Origin: Polaribacter sargassicola | GTDB lineage: Bacteria > Bacteroidota > Bacteroidia > Flavobacteriales > Flavobacteriaceae | Reading direction: 5' to 3' | Length of the DNA: 64,000 nucleotides | Assembly: GCF_021991835.1 (NCBI RefSeq) | Contig: NZ_JAHDAU010000002.1 | Span: 62,001-126,000, forward strand | Shown here: positions 43,510-51,940 of the stretch, one piece after another | How positions within the stretch are numbered: position 1 is the first letter of the stretch | Layout: every line of letters starts with the position of its first letter | The notes under the pieces: generated by a model | What the model was told of the DNA's origin: nothing | The model's input: only the letters and a program-made list of their open reading frames with translations | Database searches by the model: none | Translations under genes and position numbers: made by a program

Positions 43510-44559
43510 TTAAACAGAAAATGGTTTTGAAGAATACTCGGACAAATGAGTAAGAGCGAGCTCTACTTGTTGTGGTTTAAATAAATTTATTTTACGAGTA
43601 CTCCATTTAGAAATAGATTCTAACACTTCATCTACACTTTTAGCACTGTCGTTAGATTTAATATAATCTACTGTGGCCAATAATTCTAGAGCAAAAGTTG
43701 ACTCAAACCTATTAAGTAATTGAATTACGGATTCTAATCTTACTATTTGTTCTGAGTTTAATTGTGTTTTAACATACGAATTAACCTCTTCAAACTTATT
43801 GTAGTTAAGCTGTAATGGCTCAAACGGTTTAGGCATATTTTGCTCCATCCCTTTTAAGAAAGTTCCATTTAAATGTAATAATACATGGTTTACCTGCACA
43901 GCATAAGGTCCGTAATGATGAGCTTCAAATTTTAAACGCAATTTTTCACCTTTTCTTTGTAAAAAATAAGCCAGTTTATTAGCAACAAACAAACTGCTTT
44001 GTTCTCCCGCTTTTTCGTAATTAAACATTAAGTAAAGCAACATAGCTCTGGCAGGAGTAAGTTTTGCTGCTGCTTTTATTTCCTCTTTCTGTAATACTTG
44101 TTTTATTTGTGTATTAGGTTCGTAAATTATTATCTCAATATCTAATGATTCCAATTCTTTAATCATTATCTCTTTAACGATATCCCAGTTTAATCCACCG
44201 TTACCACAACCTAATGGAGGAATAGCAATACTTTTTATTTTAAGTTTCGCAATTTCATTCTTTAAAGCCACAAGGCCCGTTTGAATGTATTCTATTTTAG
44301 AAGGCGATTTCCAATGTGCTTTTGTAGGGAAGTTAACAATGTACTGTTGGTTTAATAAATCTCCATCTTGTACGGTTAAAACCTGTCCTGTTTTAAACAT
44401 TTTGTTTTTACAAGCTTCTCGATAAACTTTGTAATTGTATGGAAAACGATTTTTAAACTGCAAAGCAATACCTTTACCCATAACACCAACTGTATTTACG
44501 GTATTAACCAAAGCCTCTGTTTTGGCGTTAAGTAAGTTTCCCTTTATAAATTTTATCAT
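43510..44559 (-). CDS. darG: DarG antitoxin (macrodomain DNA ADP-ribosylglycohydrolase)
   Basis: The 349-residue protein begins with a macrodomain (about 1-150): IKFIKGNLLNAKTEALVNTV, then NTVGVMGKGIALQFKNRFP, and IPPLGCGNGGLNWDIV. This domain removes ADP-ribose that DarT attaches to thymidine in single-stranded DNA. The C-terminal 190 residues (YLMFNYEKAGEQSSLFVANK, LKFEAHHYGPYAVQVNHVL) form the helical domain that binds and blocks DarT in DarG proteins. It follows darT with a 2-bp gap, the classic order. Confidence 0.94.
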   Translation of the reverse strand: MIKFIKGNLLNAKTEALVNTVNTVGVMGKGIALQFKNRFPYNYKVYREACKNKMFKTGQVLTVQDGDLLNQQYIVNFPTKAHWKSPSKIEYIQTGLVALKNEIAKLKIKSIAIPPLGCGNGGLNWDIVKEIMIKELESLDIEIIIYEPNTQIKQVLQKEEIKAAAKLTPARAMLLYLMFNYEKAGEQSSLFVANKLAYFLQRKGEKLRLKFEAHHYGPYAVQVNHVLLHLNGTFLKGMEQNMPKPFEPLQLNYNKFEEVNSYVKTQLNSEQIVRLESVIQLLNRFESTFALELLATVDYIKSNDSAKSVDEVLESISKWSTRKINLFKPQQVELALTHLSEYSSKPFSV

Positions 44560-44561
44560 TT

Positions 44562-45203
44562 TTAGTAGTATACGCTTTTCTTATTATCTATAATAACCTT
44601 GATTGGAAGGCCTAATTTAATAATTATTTTTTCAAAATATAGTTTTCTTTCTTCTGTTTTTACAACTAAAGCATGAATACAATCTATGGGAAGATGGTTG
44701 CGAACCATAAACTCCGCTTGCTTTAAATCTCGCCTGTCTAAATGATCATTATCATTGCTCCAATCTTTGCTTTCTATAACCTGCCAATTTAGTTTGTTAA
44801 AATCCTTTTCGGCTGTATAAAAATTTGCGACTGCTATTTTTGCATTCCTATCAGTAAAAACAAAAGGTAATTGCATTTCTTTAACCTTATTGTAATTTAC
44901 AACGATATAAACAATATCGTTTTGAGGCCTTTGTGTTACGCCACTATATCCATTCATGATAAGATACAACATTGGCGAATGACCTGCAAAATAAAAAGGG
45001 ACATATTCTCCAAGACTTCCTGCATTTTTAATAGGAATCGGATGCTCGTGCCTATCTTGTATTAACGACTTCATACCAATATTTACATAGTTTGGATCTG
45101 CATTTTCATGCCCTTTACAACACATACCATGTTCTAAAATATAAGCTACATTTTGCCAATGTACCATTCGATAAAGCCATATTGTATTCGGACGCTTACT
45201 CAT
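44562..45203 (-). CDS. darT: DarT toxin (DNA thymidine ADP-ribosyltransferase)
   Basis: The 213-residue enzyme transfers ADP-ribose from NAD to thymidine in single-stranded DNA, stalling replication; DarTG systems protect against phage. Family motifs visible are the start RPNTIWLYRMVHWQNVAYIL, then GEYVPFYFAGHSPMLYLIMN, VFTDRNA and the catalytic-Glu helix LKQAEFMVRNHLPIDCI. A -7-like box TAAATTCG lies at 45272-45279 upstream, suggesting its own promoter within the island. Confidence 0.94.
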   Translation of the reverse strand: MSKRPNTIWLYRMVHWQNVAYILEHGMCCKGHENADPNYVNIGMKSLIQDRHEHPIPIKNAGSLGEYVPFYFAGHSPMLYLIMNGYSGVTQRPQNDIVYIVVNYNKVKEMQLPFVFTDRNAKIAVANFYTAEKDFNKLNWQVIESKDWSNDNDHLDRRDLKQAEFMVRNHLPIDCIHALVVKTEERKLYFEKIIIKLGLPIKVIIDNKKSVYY

Positions 45204-45330
45204 GGGTTAAAAGTACTTATTTTTTTAGAACTTTACAGTAACCTTTATAAATTAACACTAGTAGCTTTGTTCGAATTTACTGTATTTATCAAAACAATAG
45301 GAATTATAATTATGTATTCCAATTTCACTT

Positions 45331-46293
45331 TTAAAAACGAATCTCCTCCCTCACAAACTCACTAAAATCAAACTCGGTACCACCAGACTTTATATCATGT
45401 AAAAATTTATGATCACCATCTGCAGAAATTTCTAAATCAATTTTTTCGCTGTCTTCTCTGACTTTTAATAAATTAAGATTGATTAATCCTTTTGGTAGCA
45501 CTATCCAAATAACACGATCTGTTGTGTTTAATAAAAGGTGAATATCTTCCTCAAATTTTAAAACTGGAATAGTAAACCACCAAACTTTTTTGGAACTACT
45601 TATAGAAGCACAATTAGTATTATTATCAGTTAAAGAAGCATCGTATTTAGAATTTATAATATCAATGATTTCTTTTTTCGTCTTTAAACCGTTTATTAAA
45701 TCTACTCCAAAAATTTCTTTACAAACTGCATTAAATTCATTTAAAACAATATCTGTATCAGCTTGATTAGAAAAGTACTGTAAATTATAAGGTACCGCTA
45801 ACCAATTACCTTTTTCTATATTACTGTTGTTTTGTGCTGACAAATGACCGTTTAATATATTTATCATTGGACACCCATCATCGATTTTACTAATTACAAA
45901 AAACAACCGTGTACATGAAACTGACACATCTGCAAACTGATCAACATTATCTTTACTTGTTTTTTGATCTTTACTAACATCGTAAAAACCTGAATCTGAT
46001 TGATGTACAATTTTAAAATTATAAATATCACCATCTATATTAATACTTCCTAAATTAAATTCGTATAAATACATTGTTAACCAATCCCAAGACGACTTAT
46101 CAATACTTGCTTTGTTTCCGTGAGAAGCAGCATTACTAAATTTAGACCAGCCGCTATTAAAACTTACATTATATGTGCTAGCAGTATATTTTACAATATC
46201 TAATAAGCGTTTTTGATATAATGCTAGTAAACGATAAGACGATCTTACATCTTTTAATACAGCGTTTAGTTCTGTTGTGTTTAGTTTGTCCAT
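45331..46293 (-). CDS. Unrecognised protein paired with a nuclease-like gene
   Basis: I do not recognise this 320-residue soluble protein. It has a helical N-terminus (VLKDVRSSYRLLALYQKRLL), a Trp/Asp-rich central part (SWDWLTMYLYEFNLGSINID) and a beta-rich C-terminus (KKVWWFTIPVLKFEEDIHLL, then TTDRVIWIVLPKGLINLNLL), with no clear catalytic motif and no signal or membrane segment. Its start lies 13 bp inside the PD-(D/E)XK-like gene, so the two are translated together. In this island the pair may be a two-gene defence module; that is a hypothesis from context. Confidence 0.6.
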   Translation of the reverse strand: MDKLNTTELNAVLKDVRSSYRLLALYQKRLLDIVKYTASTYNVSFNSGWSKFSNAASHGNKASIDKSSWDWLTMYLYEFNLGSINIDGDIYNFKIVHQSDSGFYDVSKDQKTSKDNVDQFADVSVSCTRLFFVISKIDDGCPMINILNGHLSAQNNSNIEKGNWLAVPYNLQYFSNQADTDIVLNEFNAVCKEIFGVDLINGLKTKKEIIDIINSKYDASLTDNNTNCASISSSKKVWWFTIPVLKFEEDIHLLLNTTDRVIWIVLPKGLINLNLLKVREDSEKIDLEISADGDHKFLHDIKSGGTEFDFSEFVREEIRF

Positions 46294-46967
46294 GAGGTTG
46301 AAAAATAATTAATTGATTGTTTTTGTATTTGTGGTGCTTTTATAAATCGTTCTAACCAAAGTGCTGTTGAAAAACCAAAAAGCTCAAAACACAATATCAT
46401 ATCTTGTAAAATTTTAGTGATTGCGATATTGTTATTTGTATAATTAGAAGCCAATTCCATATCATGTATGATATTTTGTACGGTATTTAAAATACTTTTC
46501 CATGTACATTTATAAACAAGATGATTTTTGTCTTTTACTGTAATGTTTTCTGTTTCTGTAGTATGTATACCGCCTAATGCTATAAATACCAATGGTTTTT
46601 CATCTTCGCTATACTCGTTATAATAAGCTTGTATTTCGTTTTTCCATTGGGTTTTACTTTGCTGTTTGGCATCGTAACGTTTTGCTTCTATTATAATATC
46701 TTGATTTACAGTACGTATAAGCACATCTGGCTCTACACGAGTTGTATTTGTGGTATCCTCAGGACTCCAATTTGGCCAAAACGTAATACTTTTAAACTTA
46801 GTCAAATCTAAATCTGGAATACTACCTAACAATGCTTCTGTAAATATATGTTGCGTTAACTCTTTTGGTAAATACATAAAACGCTCAAAAATAGCCGATG
46901 TTAATGCATCTTCATTGGCTTTATAAATGGCTCTGTTTACTTTGTTATGTTTTACGGCGTATATCAT
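46281..46967 (-). CDS. PD-(D/E)XK nuclease-like protein
   Basis: The 228-residue protein has the core of a PD-(D/E)XK nuclease fold: an N-terminal helix with Glu (ALTSAIFERFMYLP, about 21-34), RVEPDVLIRT with the metal-binding Asp 81, DIIIEAKRYDAKQ with Glu 94 and Lys 96, and a following helix QWKNEIQAYYNEY. The remaining part is helical. Such proteins cut or bind DNA; a phage-defence role fits the island. It starts 4 bp after the original stop of the GIY-YIG gene and overlaps the next gene. Confidence 0.65.
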   Translation of the reverse strand: MIYAVKHNKVNRAIYKANEDALTSAIFERFMYLPKELTQHIFTEALLGSIPDLDLTKFKSITFWPNWSPEDTTNTTRVEPDVLIRTVNQDIIIEAKRYDAKQQSKTQWKNEIQAYYNEYSEDEKPLVFIALGGIHTTETENITVKDKNHLVYKCTWKSILNTVQNIIHDMELASNYTNNNIAITKILQDMILCFELFGFSTALWLERFIKAPQIQKQSINYFSTSWTN

Positions 46968-46971
46968 TCTG

Positions 46972-47463
46972 TTACTTTTTTATATATTTCATTTGCAATT
47001 TTTTTACTTTTTCCGGTTGTTGGTTATTAAAATGAATTTCATTTTGATATTTTGGCCAACTTCCTGTTTCATTTCTTACTTTAAAAACAATTTCTGCTTC
47101 TACGGCTTCTGCAAAATCTATAAATGGTTTATCATCTTCGTGTTTATTACCTTTTAATTCTTTATCAGAAACAAATACAAGTAGCTATACTTCTAATAGT
47201 TCTTTCCATTTATAGCCTAAGTTTTTATTTACACCCGAATTCCTTAAACCTTGACCAAGTCTTTTTCCTATAGACTGGCTAGCATAACCCACATAAACAA
47301 TTTTATTTTTATGTTTTACTATATAAATTTTAGGTGTTTGTTTTTTTGTAACGGTACTTTTAAAGTTAGAAACTTTGCCGTTATATACTTTTGGGGAAAG
47401 AACACGTTTGTCTTCATTTCCTGAAAGTTGTAGCGTATAATAATATGGACCTTTATACTCCAT
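46972..47463 (-). pseudogene. GIY-YIG nuclease-like gene broken by one in-frame TAG
   Basis: The first 92 codons encode a GIY-YIG fold (KIYIVKHKNKIVYVGYASQS, then IGKRLGQGLR). A TAG at 47185-47187 ends the frame, but the same frame stays open for 70 more codons and is clearly coding: LLVFVSDKELKG, DFAEAVEAEIVFKVRNETGS, WPKYQNEIHF, ending at TAA 46974-46972. WPKYQNEIHF is the kind of C-terminal motif expected in this family. The full gene would give about 163 residues, start on the last base of hsdS and end 4 bp before the next gene. One nonsense change (or a sequencing error) explains it. Confidence 0.82.
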
Positions 47464-48614
47464 TAAAACACCTGATTAATTAAACTCTTTTGTAAGGCTT
47501 TGGAACTTTGAATTTTGGATTCTATTAAATCCATATTATTCTTTATTGATTTAAAACGATCAATAATTGCTTCTTGATTTTCTAATGAGAGTTTAGGAAT
47601 TTCGATATTCTCAATCATTCCTGGGTCTACATGTGGTATTGCAGAACCGACAGTTGCTCTTTTTATATCGTTTGTCTTAAATCTTAAAAACTGAAAAACA
47701 AAATCCTTCAAAAACTTTTCTTGTATTATAGTCAGTTTACACATTGTACTAGCCAAAAAACCTTCTTTTCCAAAAAGCATCTCTCCTGCGTTTGAACCAT
47801 CCCATAAAACTAAAATATCTGTTTCATCAATTTTAATAGACTTATCCCAAGCTTCTTTTGGGACTATAGAATCAATTTCTCCTGTTCTTAAATATTTTGC
47901 TGTACAATATGGTAATCCTTCCCCTTCTTCTAATAACACAGGAGGTTTTCTTCCTTTTTTAATTGAGACAATATGTTTTAGTTTAATTCTTTCAGAAGTT
48001 TTATCATCATAAAAATAATGCTTCAAATACGCCAAATCATCTTTTTTTAATTTTTCCAAGACCTTATTCTCCATTTCAATCACATCATCTATAGCCCAAA
48101 GTAATTCAGCAAGTTTAGCTTGATGGTCTTTTGGTGGTAGTAGAAATTCGTATTTAGCAATATCTTTCCAGTTAATATATGGGTTTACAGAACCTTTAGA
48201 GTTTTTAATAGAGTTTCCTGTAAAGCCTTCGGACATCATGATAAATGGTAATAACCTTTTATCAATATTTTTTTCATTTGCTTTAATTACAAAAGTTGTA
48301 TTAGATGTAATACCATCAAAATCTGCAATGGCCACTTTTCTTAAATAGGTTCTACGTGATCCATACAGAATATCTCCTTTTTCAAACTTCCTTATAAAAG
48401 CTGGACCTAAATATTCATCTTTAAGATTTCCCCAATTTCTAATGTGAAGATCTTCAGAGTTCATATGTCCTCCTTGAATATATCTAGTCAGTTTAGTATT
48501 ATCTCTGTCAACCTTTCCTTTTTGTTGAATTACTACATCTCCAAACTTAGTAAGTTTCCATTTACTTTTATCTAATTGAAGTTCTTCAACTATATTTTCC
48601 AATGCTGTATTCAT
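47463..48614 (-). CDS. hsdS: Type I restriction-modification specificity subunit S
   Basis: The 383-residue protein has two target recognition domains, each followed by a conserved helix: first TRD about 15-155 with PPKDHQAKLAELLWAIDDVI and EMENKVLEKLKKDDLAYLKH after it, and second TRD about 200-340 with ENIEIPKLSLENQEAIIDRF at its end. Motifs ILYGSRRTYLRKVAIADFDG and ILVLWDGSNAGEMLFGKEGF are typical. The subunit sets the bipartite DNA site. It is the only S gene in the island and must serve either or both HsdM proteins. Its start follows hsdM directly without a gap. Confidence 0.93.
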   Translation of the reverse strand: MNTALENIVEELQLDKSKWKLTKFGDVVIQQKGKVDRDNTKLTRYIQGGHMNSEDLHIRNWGNLKDEYLGPAFIRKFEKGDILYGSRRTYLRKVAIADFDGITSNTTFVIKANEKNIDKRLLPFIMMSEGFTGNSIKNSKGSVNPYINWKDIAKYEFLLPPKDHQAKLAELLWAIDDVIEMENKVLEKLKKDDLAYLKHYFYDDKTSERIKLKHIVSIKKGRKPPVLLEEGEGLPYCTAKYLRTGEIDSIVPKEAWDKSIKIDETDILVLWDGSNAGEMLFGKEGFLASTMCKLTIIQEKFLKDFVFQFLRFKTNDIKRATVGSAIPHVDPGMIENIEIPKLSLENQEAIIDRFKSIKNNMDLIESKIQSSKALQKSLINQVF

Positions 48615-50072
48615 TTAACTAAGTACTTCAAATAAGTTATTCATAGATTCATTTAGTTTTTCACTATCCACCTTCCATTTATTGAAAGCTTTTGGAAATG
48701 AAACAACATTATCTGAATTATCACTTTTTACATAAAAATTGATATTCATGTTTCCATCAAACTCAAGTATTTCTTCGATGGTAGCCACTTTAGCATAATG
48801 CGGAATGTCTTTAAACTCTTTATAAGCTTGATACATTTTATTAATGTGGTCTTCCTTTAAATAAGCCAACCCTTTATTGTCTATAACATCATCTTTTCCA
48901 TTAACAAATAAGACTTTGCCTTTTCGCTCTTTTGGTTTGTTGGTGTTACCTATAAGTATCATGGCTTCCATTGGCGAGTTGTAAAATAGATTTGCACCTA
49001 AACCAATAACTGCTTCAATTTGATCTTCAGCAACCATTTTACGGCGCATTTCAGCTTCCATATCTCTAAACAAAATACCATGTGGCCAAAGAATAGCAAA
49101 ACGTCCGTTTTCCTTATCTAAACTTTTATGTATGTGTTGCTGAAATGCATAATCTGCACAACCTTGTGGTGGTGTTCCCCAAAGATTACGCCCGAAAGGA
49201 TCGTTAGTAAATGCTTTTTGGTCCCATGACTTTATTGAGTAAGGTGGGTTTGCTAGGATAACATTAAACGTTTTTAAAGAATCGTTTTCTAAAAAGGCAG
49301 GTTGCGCCAAGGTATCACCACGTACAATGCTAAACTCTTCTATACCATGCATAAACATATTCATACGTGCTATGGCAGAAGTAATGAGGTTTATTTCTTG
49401 CCCGTATAATTTTAGAGTTCGGTATTCTTTGCCTTCATCGCGTAAATGCAAGGCGCAGTTTAATAGTAAACCACCAGAGCCACAGGTTGGATCGTACACA
49501 GATTCTCCAGGTTGTGGGTCCATAATCATGGTCATCAATTTCACAACCGTTCTATTGGTGTAAAACTCTGCCGCGGTGTGGCCAGAATCGTCTGCAAACT
49601 CTTTAATTAAGTATTCGTAAGCGTTTCCTAATTGGTCGTCTGGTACGTTTTCTAAATTTAGTTTGTGTTGCGAATAATGTTCTATAAGGTTGGTTAAGGT
49701 TTCATCACTTAACCTATTTTTATTTGTCCAAGAGGCATCGCCAAAAATACCATAAAGGGTTTCTGGGTTTGCTTTTTCTATAGCACGCATGGCGTCTTGT
49801 ATGGTAATACCAACATTTGTTGTGGTTTCACGTACGGTGTTCCAATGTGCGTTTTCTGGTACTATAAAATGATGATTTTCGGCAAATGCTGCGTATTCTA
49901 AATCGCCATCGCTTTCTTCCAATGCTTTTTCAAATTCTTCATCATAGACATCGCAAATGCGTTTAAAAAACAATAATGGAAATATGTATTGCTTATAATC
50001 GCCTGCATCTATGGTACCACGCAATGCGGTTGCTGCGCCCCAAAGGTATTTTTCTAGGTTTTGTTGGGTCAT
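48615..50072 (-). CDS. hsdM: Type I DNA methyltransferase subunit M (first copy)
   Basis: The 485-residue adenine methyltransferase has the N-terminal helical domain (EKYLWGAATALRGTIDAGDY), the SAM-binding motif YDPTCGSGGLLLNCA (about 195-209) and the catalytic NPPY in VILANPPYSIKSW (about 276). C-terminal contacts for HsdS are present. It lies 2 bp after the DUF262 gene and abuts hsdS, so it is the natural partner of HsdS. It is clearly homologous to, but distinct from, the copy at 51937-53418. Confidence 0.94.
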   Translation of the reverse strand: MTQQNLEKYLWGAATALRGTIDAGDYKQYIFPLLFFKRICDVYDEEFEKALEESDGDLEYAAFAENHHFIVPENAHWNTVRETTTNVGITIQDAMRAIEKANPETLYGIFGDASWTNKNRLSDETLTNLIEHYSQHKLNLENVPDDQLGNAYEYLIKEFADDSGHTAAEFYTNRTVVKLMTMIMDPQPGESVYDPTCGSGGLLLNCALHLRDEGKEYRTLKLYGQEINLITSAIARMNMFMHGIEEFSIVRGDTLAQPAFLENDSLKTFNVILANPPYSIKSWDQKAFTNDPFGRNLWGTPPQGCADYAFQQHIHKSLDKENGRFAILWPHGILFRDMEAEMRRKMVAEDQIEAVIGLGANLFYNSPMEAMILIGNTNKPKERKGKVLFVNGKDDVIDNKGLAYLKEDHINKMYQAYKEFKDIPHYAKVATIEEILEFDGNMNINFYVKSDNSDNVVSFPKAFNKWKVDSEKLNESMNNLFEVLS

Positions 50073-50074
50073 AA

Positions 50075-51940
50075 TTATTCTTCTATACTTTTTTGCTCTA
50101 CAGCATTAATAATATCATTGGCACTAATATCGTTACCGGAAGTCAATTGAGAAATTGCTTGAACAACATACTGCCCACGTTTTTTAATAAACGCTTCAAA
50201 ATCTATGGTTACTTTTTCTTTTTTATCCTCTAGAGATAAATTTTCATAGCCTCCATTTTTCAATTCTTCAATAGGAATTAAATGCGATTTTAAACGGGAA
50301 TTTACAATGTCTTCACTAGTCCAATCGTAACGTTCCTTTAAATAAGTGTATGGTTCTTTATTACTGATATTAAGGTTTGTTTTATCTGTAATTAAAGAAC
50401 AATTTAATGCTAAATAACTTTCTACTCCTGCTTCTTTTAAAATAGCATCAGGAAAAACATGATGGTAATGCCTTCTACTATCAATTAATTGTTGTCTTGT
50501 TAATGTAGAACCATCTGCAAAATCCATAGCGCCTAACTTTGTAAAAACAGCCATAATACCTCGGGCTCTAATATTTTCGCGTTTTGGCCAACCTACTTTT
50601 ATCAATTCATCAATAGTTGTTAATGTATATTTTTCTCTGTTTAATACAGGCACATCTTTTTCAGTAAAATAAACATCAGGTGCTTTTTCTTTTTTCAAAA
50701 TAATAGATTTCACCGCAATAAAATCTGCATAAGCATTTGAAGCTGCTGAATTTTCATATCTATCTGTAAAAAAACTAGACCATAAATACTTTTTTAATAA
50801 GATTTCGGCTTGTCCTCTGGCGTCTAAATTTTCTGGAATAACAGTGTAAAGAGCAGCTATAACAGAAAGTACAGCATTGGTTGGTAATCTATTTTTATCA
50901 TGAATGCCTTGCGACTCCATAAAAGTTGCCATTTTAGCGAGTCCGCTACACATGAGATCCCAATTTTCTACTAAAGTATCTTTTTGCATGTCCCACATAC
51001 CACGCTGATTTGGAAGTTTATCTTGTATTAAAGCAGATGTTGCTAATATTAAGAATGGAAGTTCGAAATAGTAATGTATGTTAGGATAATCTGCATCTAA
51101 TTTATTTTGATAATCATCTAACGAAACACCTTTAACGCCTTCAATTTCAGCTCTAATAATATCATACTGAGATAGTGGTTTGCTATTGGTATTCATGTTG
51201 ATAAAAACTTGTAAAGCGGTATCTTTACTAGTTTGACTTGGTAATGCTAAATACGGCAAATTAAAATGAGAAATGGTTTCTCTATAATCTCTAATAATTT
51301 TTAAAATCTCATTTTTAAAATTCATCCAAGAAAACAGATTTTCCTCATAATTTTCATCACCAGAAGCAGGTTTCATAGGTAACAATGCATCGTCAACCCA
51401 TTTTTCATATTCTGAAGAAATATCGCCAGGTCTAAATAATTCCATTGGAATTAATCCTCGTTGAAAAGTATCTTTAGGACTATCTGCCCATAACGGCATG
51501 ATATTACCTTTTTTATTCTCGTATCTTGTTTTGTAAAAAACATTTACTTGTAATTCTTCCTCTGTTTTTTCATAATAGCGATCATACTTACTTATGTATA
51601 AAAAGAATTTAACATCTGGATAATTGTTGTGTAAGGTCCTCCATAAAGAAGTCAGTCGTTGTTGACCATCTAAAAGATGCTCTGTTACTCTATTACCTGT
51701 TTCTGGAGCAGTTGCAATGTATCTTGATACAAAATGTTCTTTATCAACATTAAGTAATAAAGTTACACCTAAAGGTAAATTTAAAATGACTGTATCTAAT
51801 AAGCTAGCAATTCTATTTCTATCCCAAGCTTGATGACGTTGAAATCTAGGTAATTTAATTTCTCCATTTTGAATTTTTTGAAACCAGATTGAAACCTGCC
51901 TGTCCTGTGCCGAACTTGAAGGCATTTTATTATTTATCAT
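50075..51940 (-). CDS. DUF262/HNH (GmrSD-like) protein inside the type I operon
   Basis: The 621-residue protein has an N-terminal DUF262 domain with the nucleotide-handling motif LLDGQQRLTSLWR (about 90-102), preceded by KLPRFQRHQAWDRNRIASLL, and INMNTNSKPLSQYDIIRAE. The C-terminal half contains a DUF1524-like HNH nuclease signature, HYHHVFPDAIL with a later NCSLITDKTNLNISNKEP. DUF262-DUF1524 proteins are type IV-like enzymes that attack modified phage DNA. It overlaps the upstream hsdM by 4 bp and lies 2 bp before the next hsdM, so it is made with the methyltransferases. Confidence 0.87.
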   Translation of the reverse strand: MINNKMPSSSAQDRQVSIWFQKIQNGEIKLPRFQRHQAWDRNRIASLLDTVILNLPLGVTLLLNVDKEHFVSRYIATAPETGNRVTEHLLDGQQRLTSLWRTLHNNYPDVKFFLYISKYDRYYEKTEEELQVNVFYKTRYENKKGNIMPLWADSPKDTFQRGLIPMELFRPGDISSEYEKWVDDALLPMKPASGDENYEENLFSWMNFKNEILKIIRDYRETISHFNLPYLALPSQTSKDTALQVFINMNTNSKPLSQYDIIRAEIEGVKGVSLDDYQNKLDADYPNIHYYFELPFLILATSALIQDKLPNQRGMWDMQKDTLVENWDLMCSGLAKMATFMESQGIHDKNRLPTNAVLSVIAALYTVIPENLDARGQAEILLKKYLWSSFFTDRYENSAASNAYADFIAVKSIILKKEKAPDVYFTEKDVPVLNREKYTLTTIDELIKVGWPKRENIRARGIMAVFTKLGAMDFADGSTLTRQQLIDSRRHYHHVFPDAILKEAGVESYLALNCSLITDKTNLNISNKEPYTYLKERYDWTSEDIVNSRLKSHLIPIEELKNGGYENLSLEDKKEKVTIDFEAFIKKRGQYVVQAISQLTSGNDISANDIINAVEQKSIEE

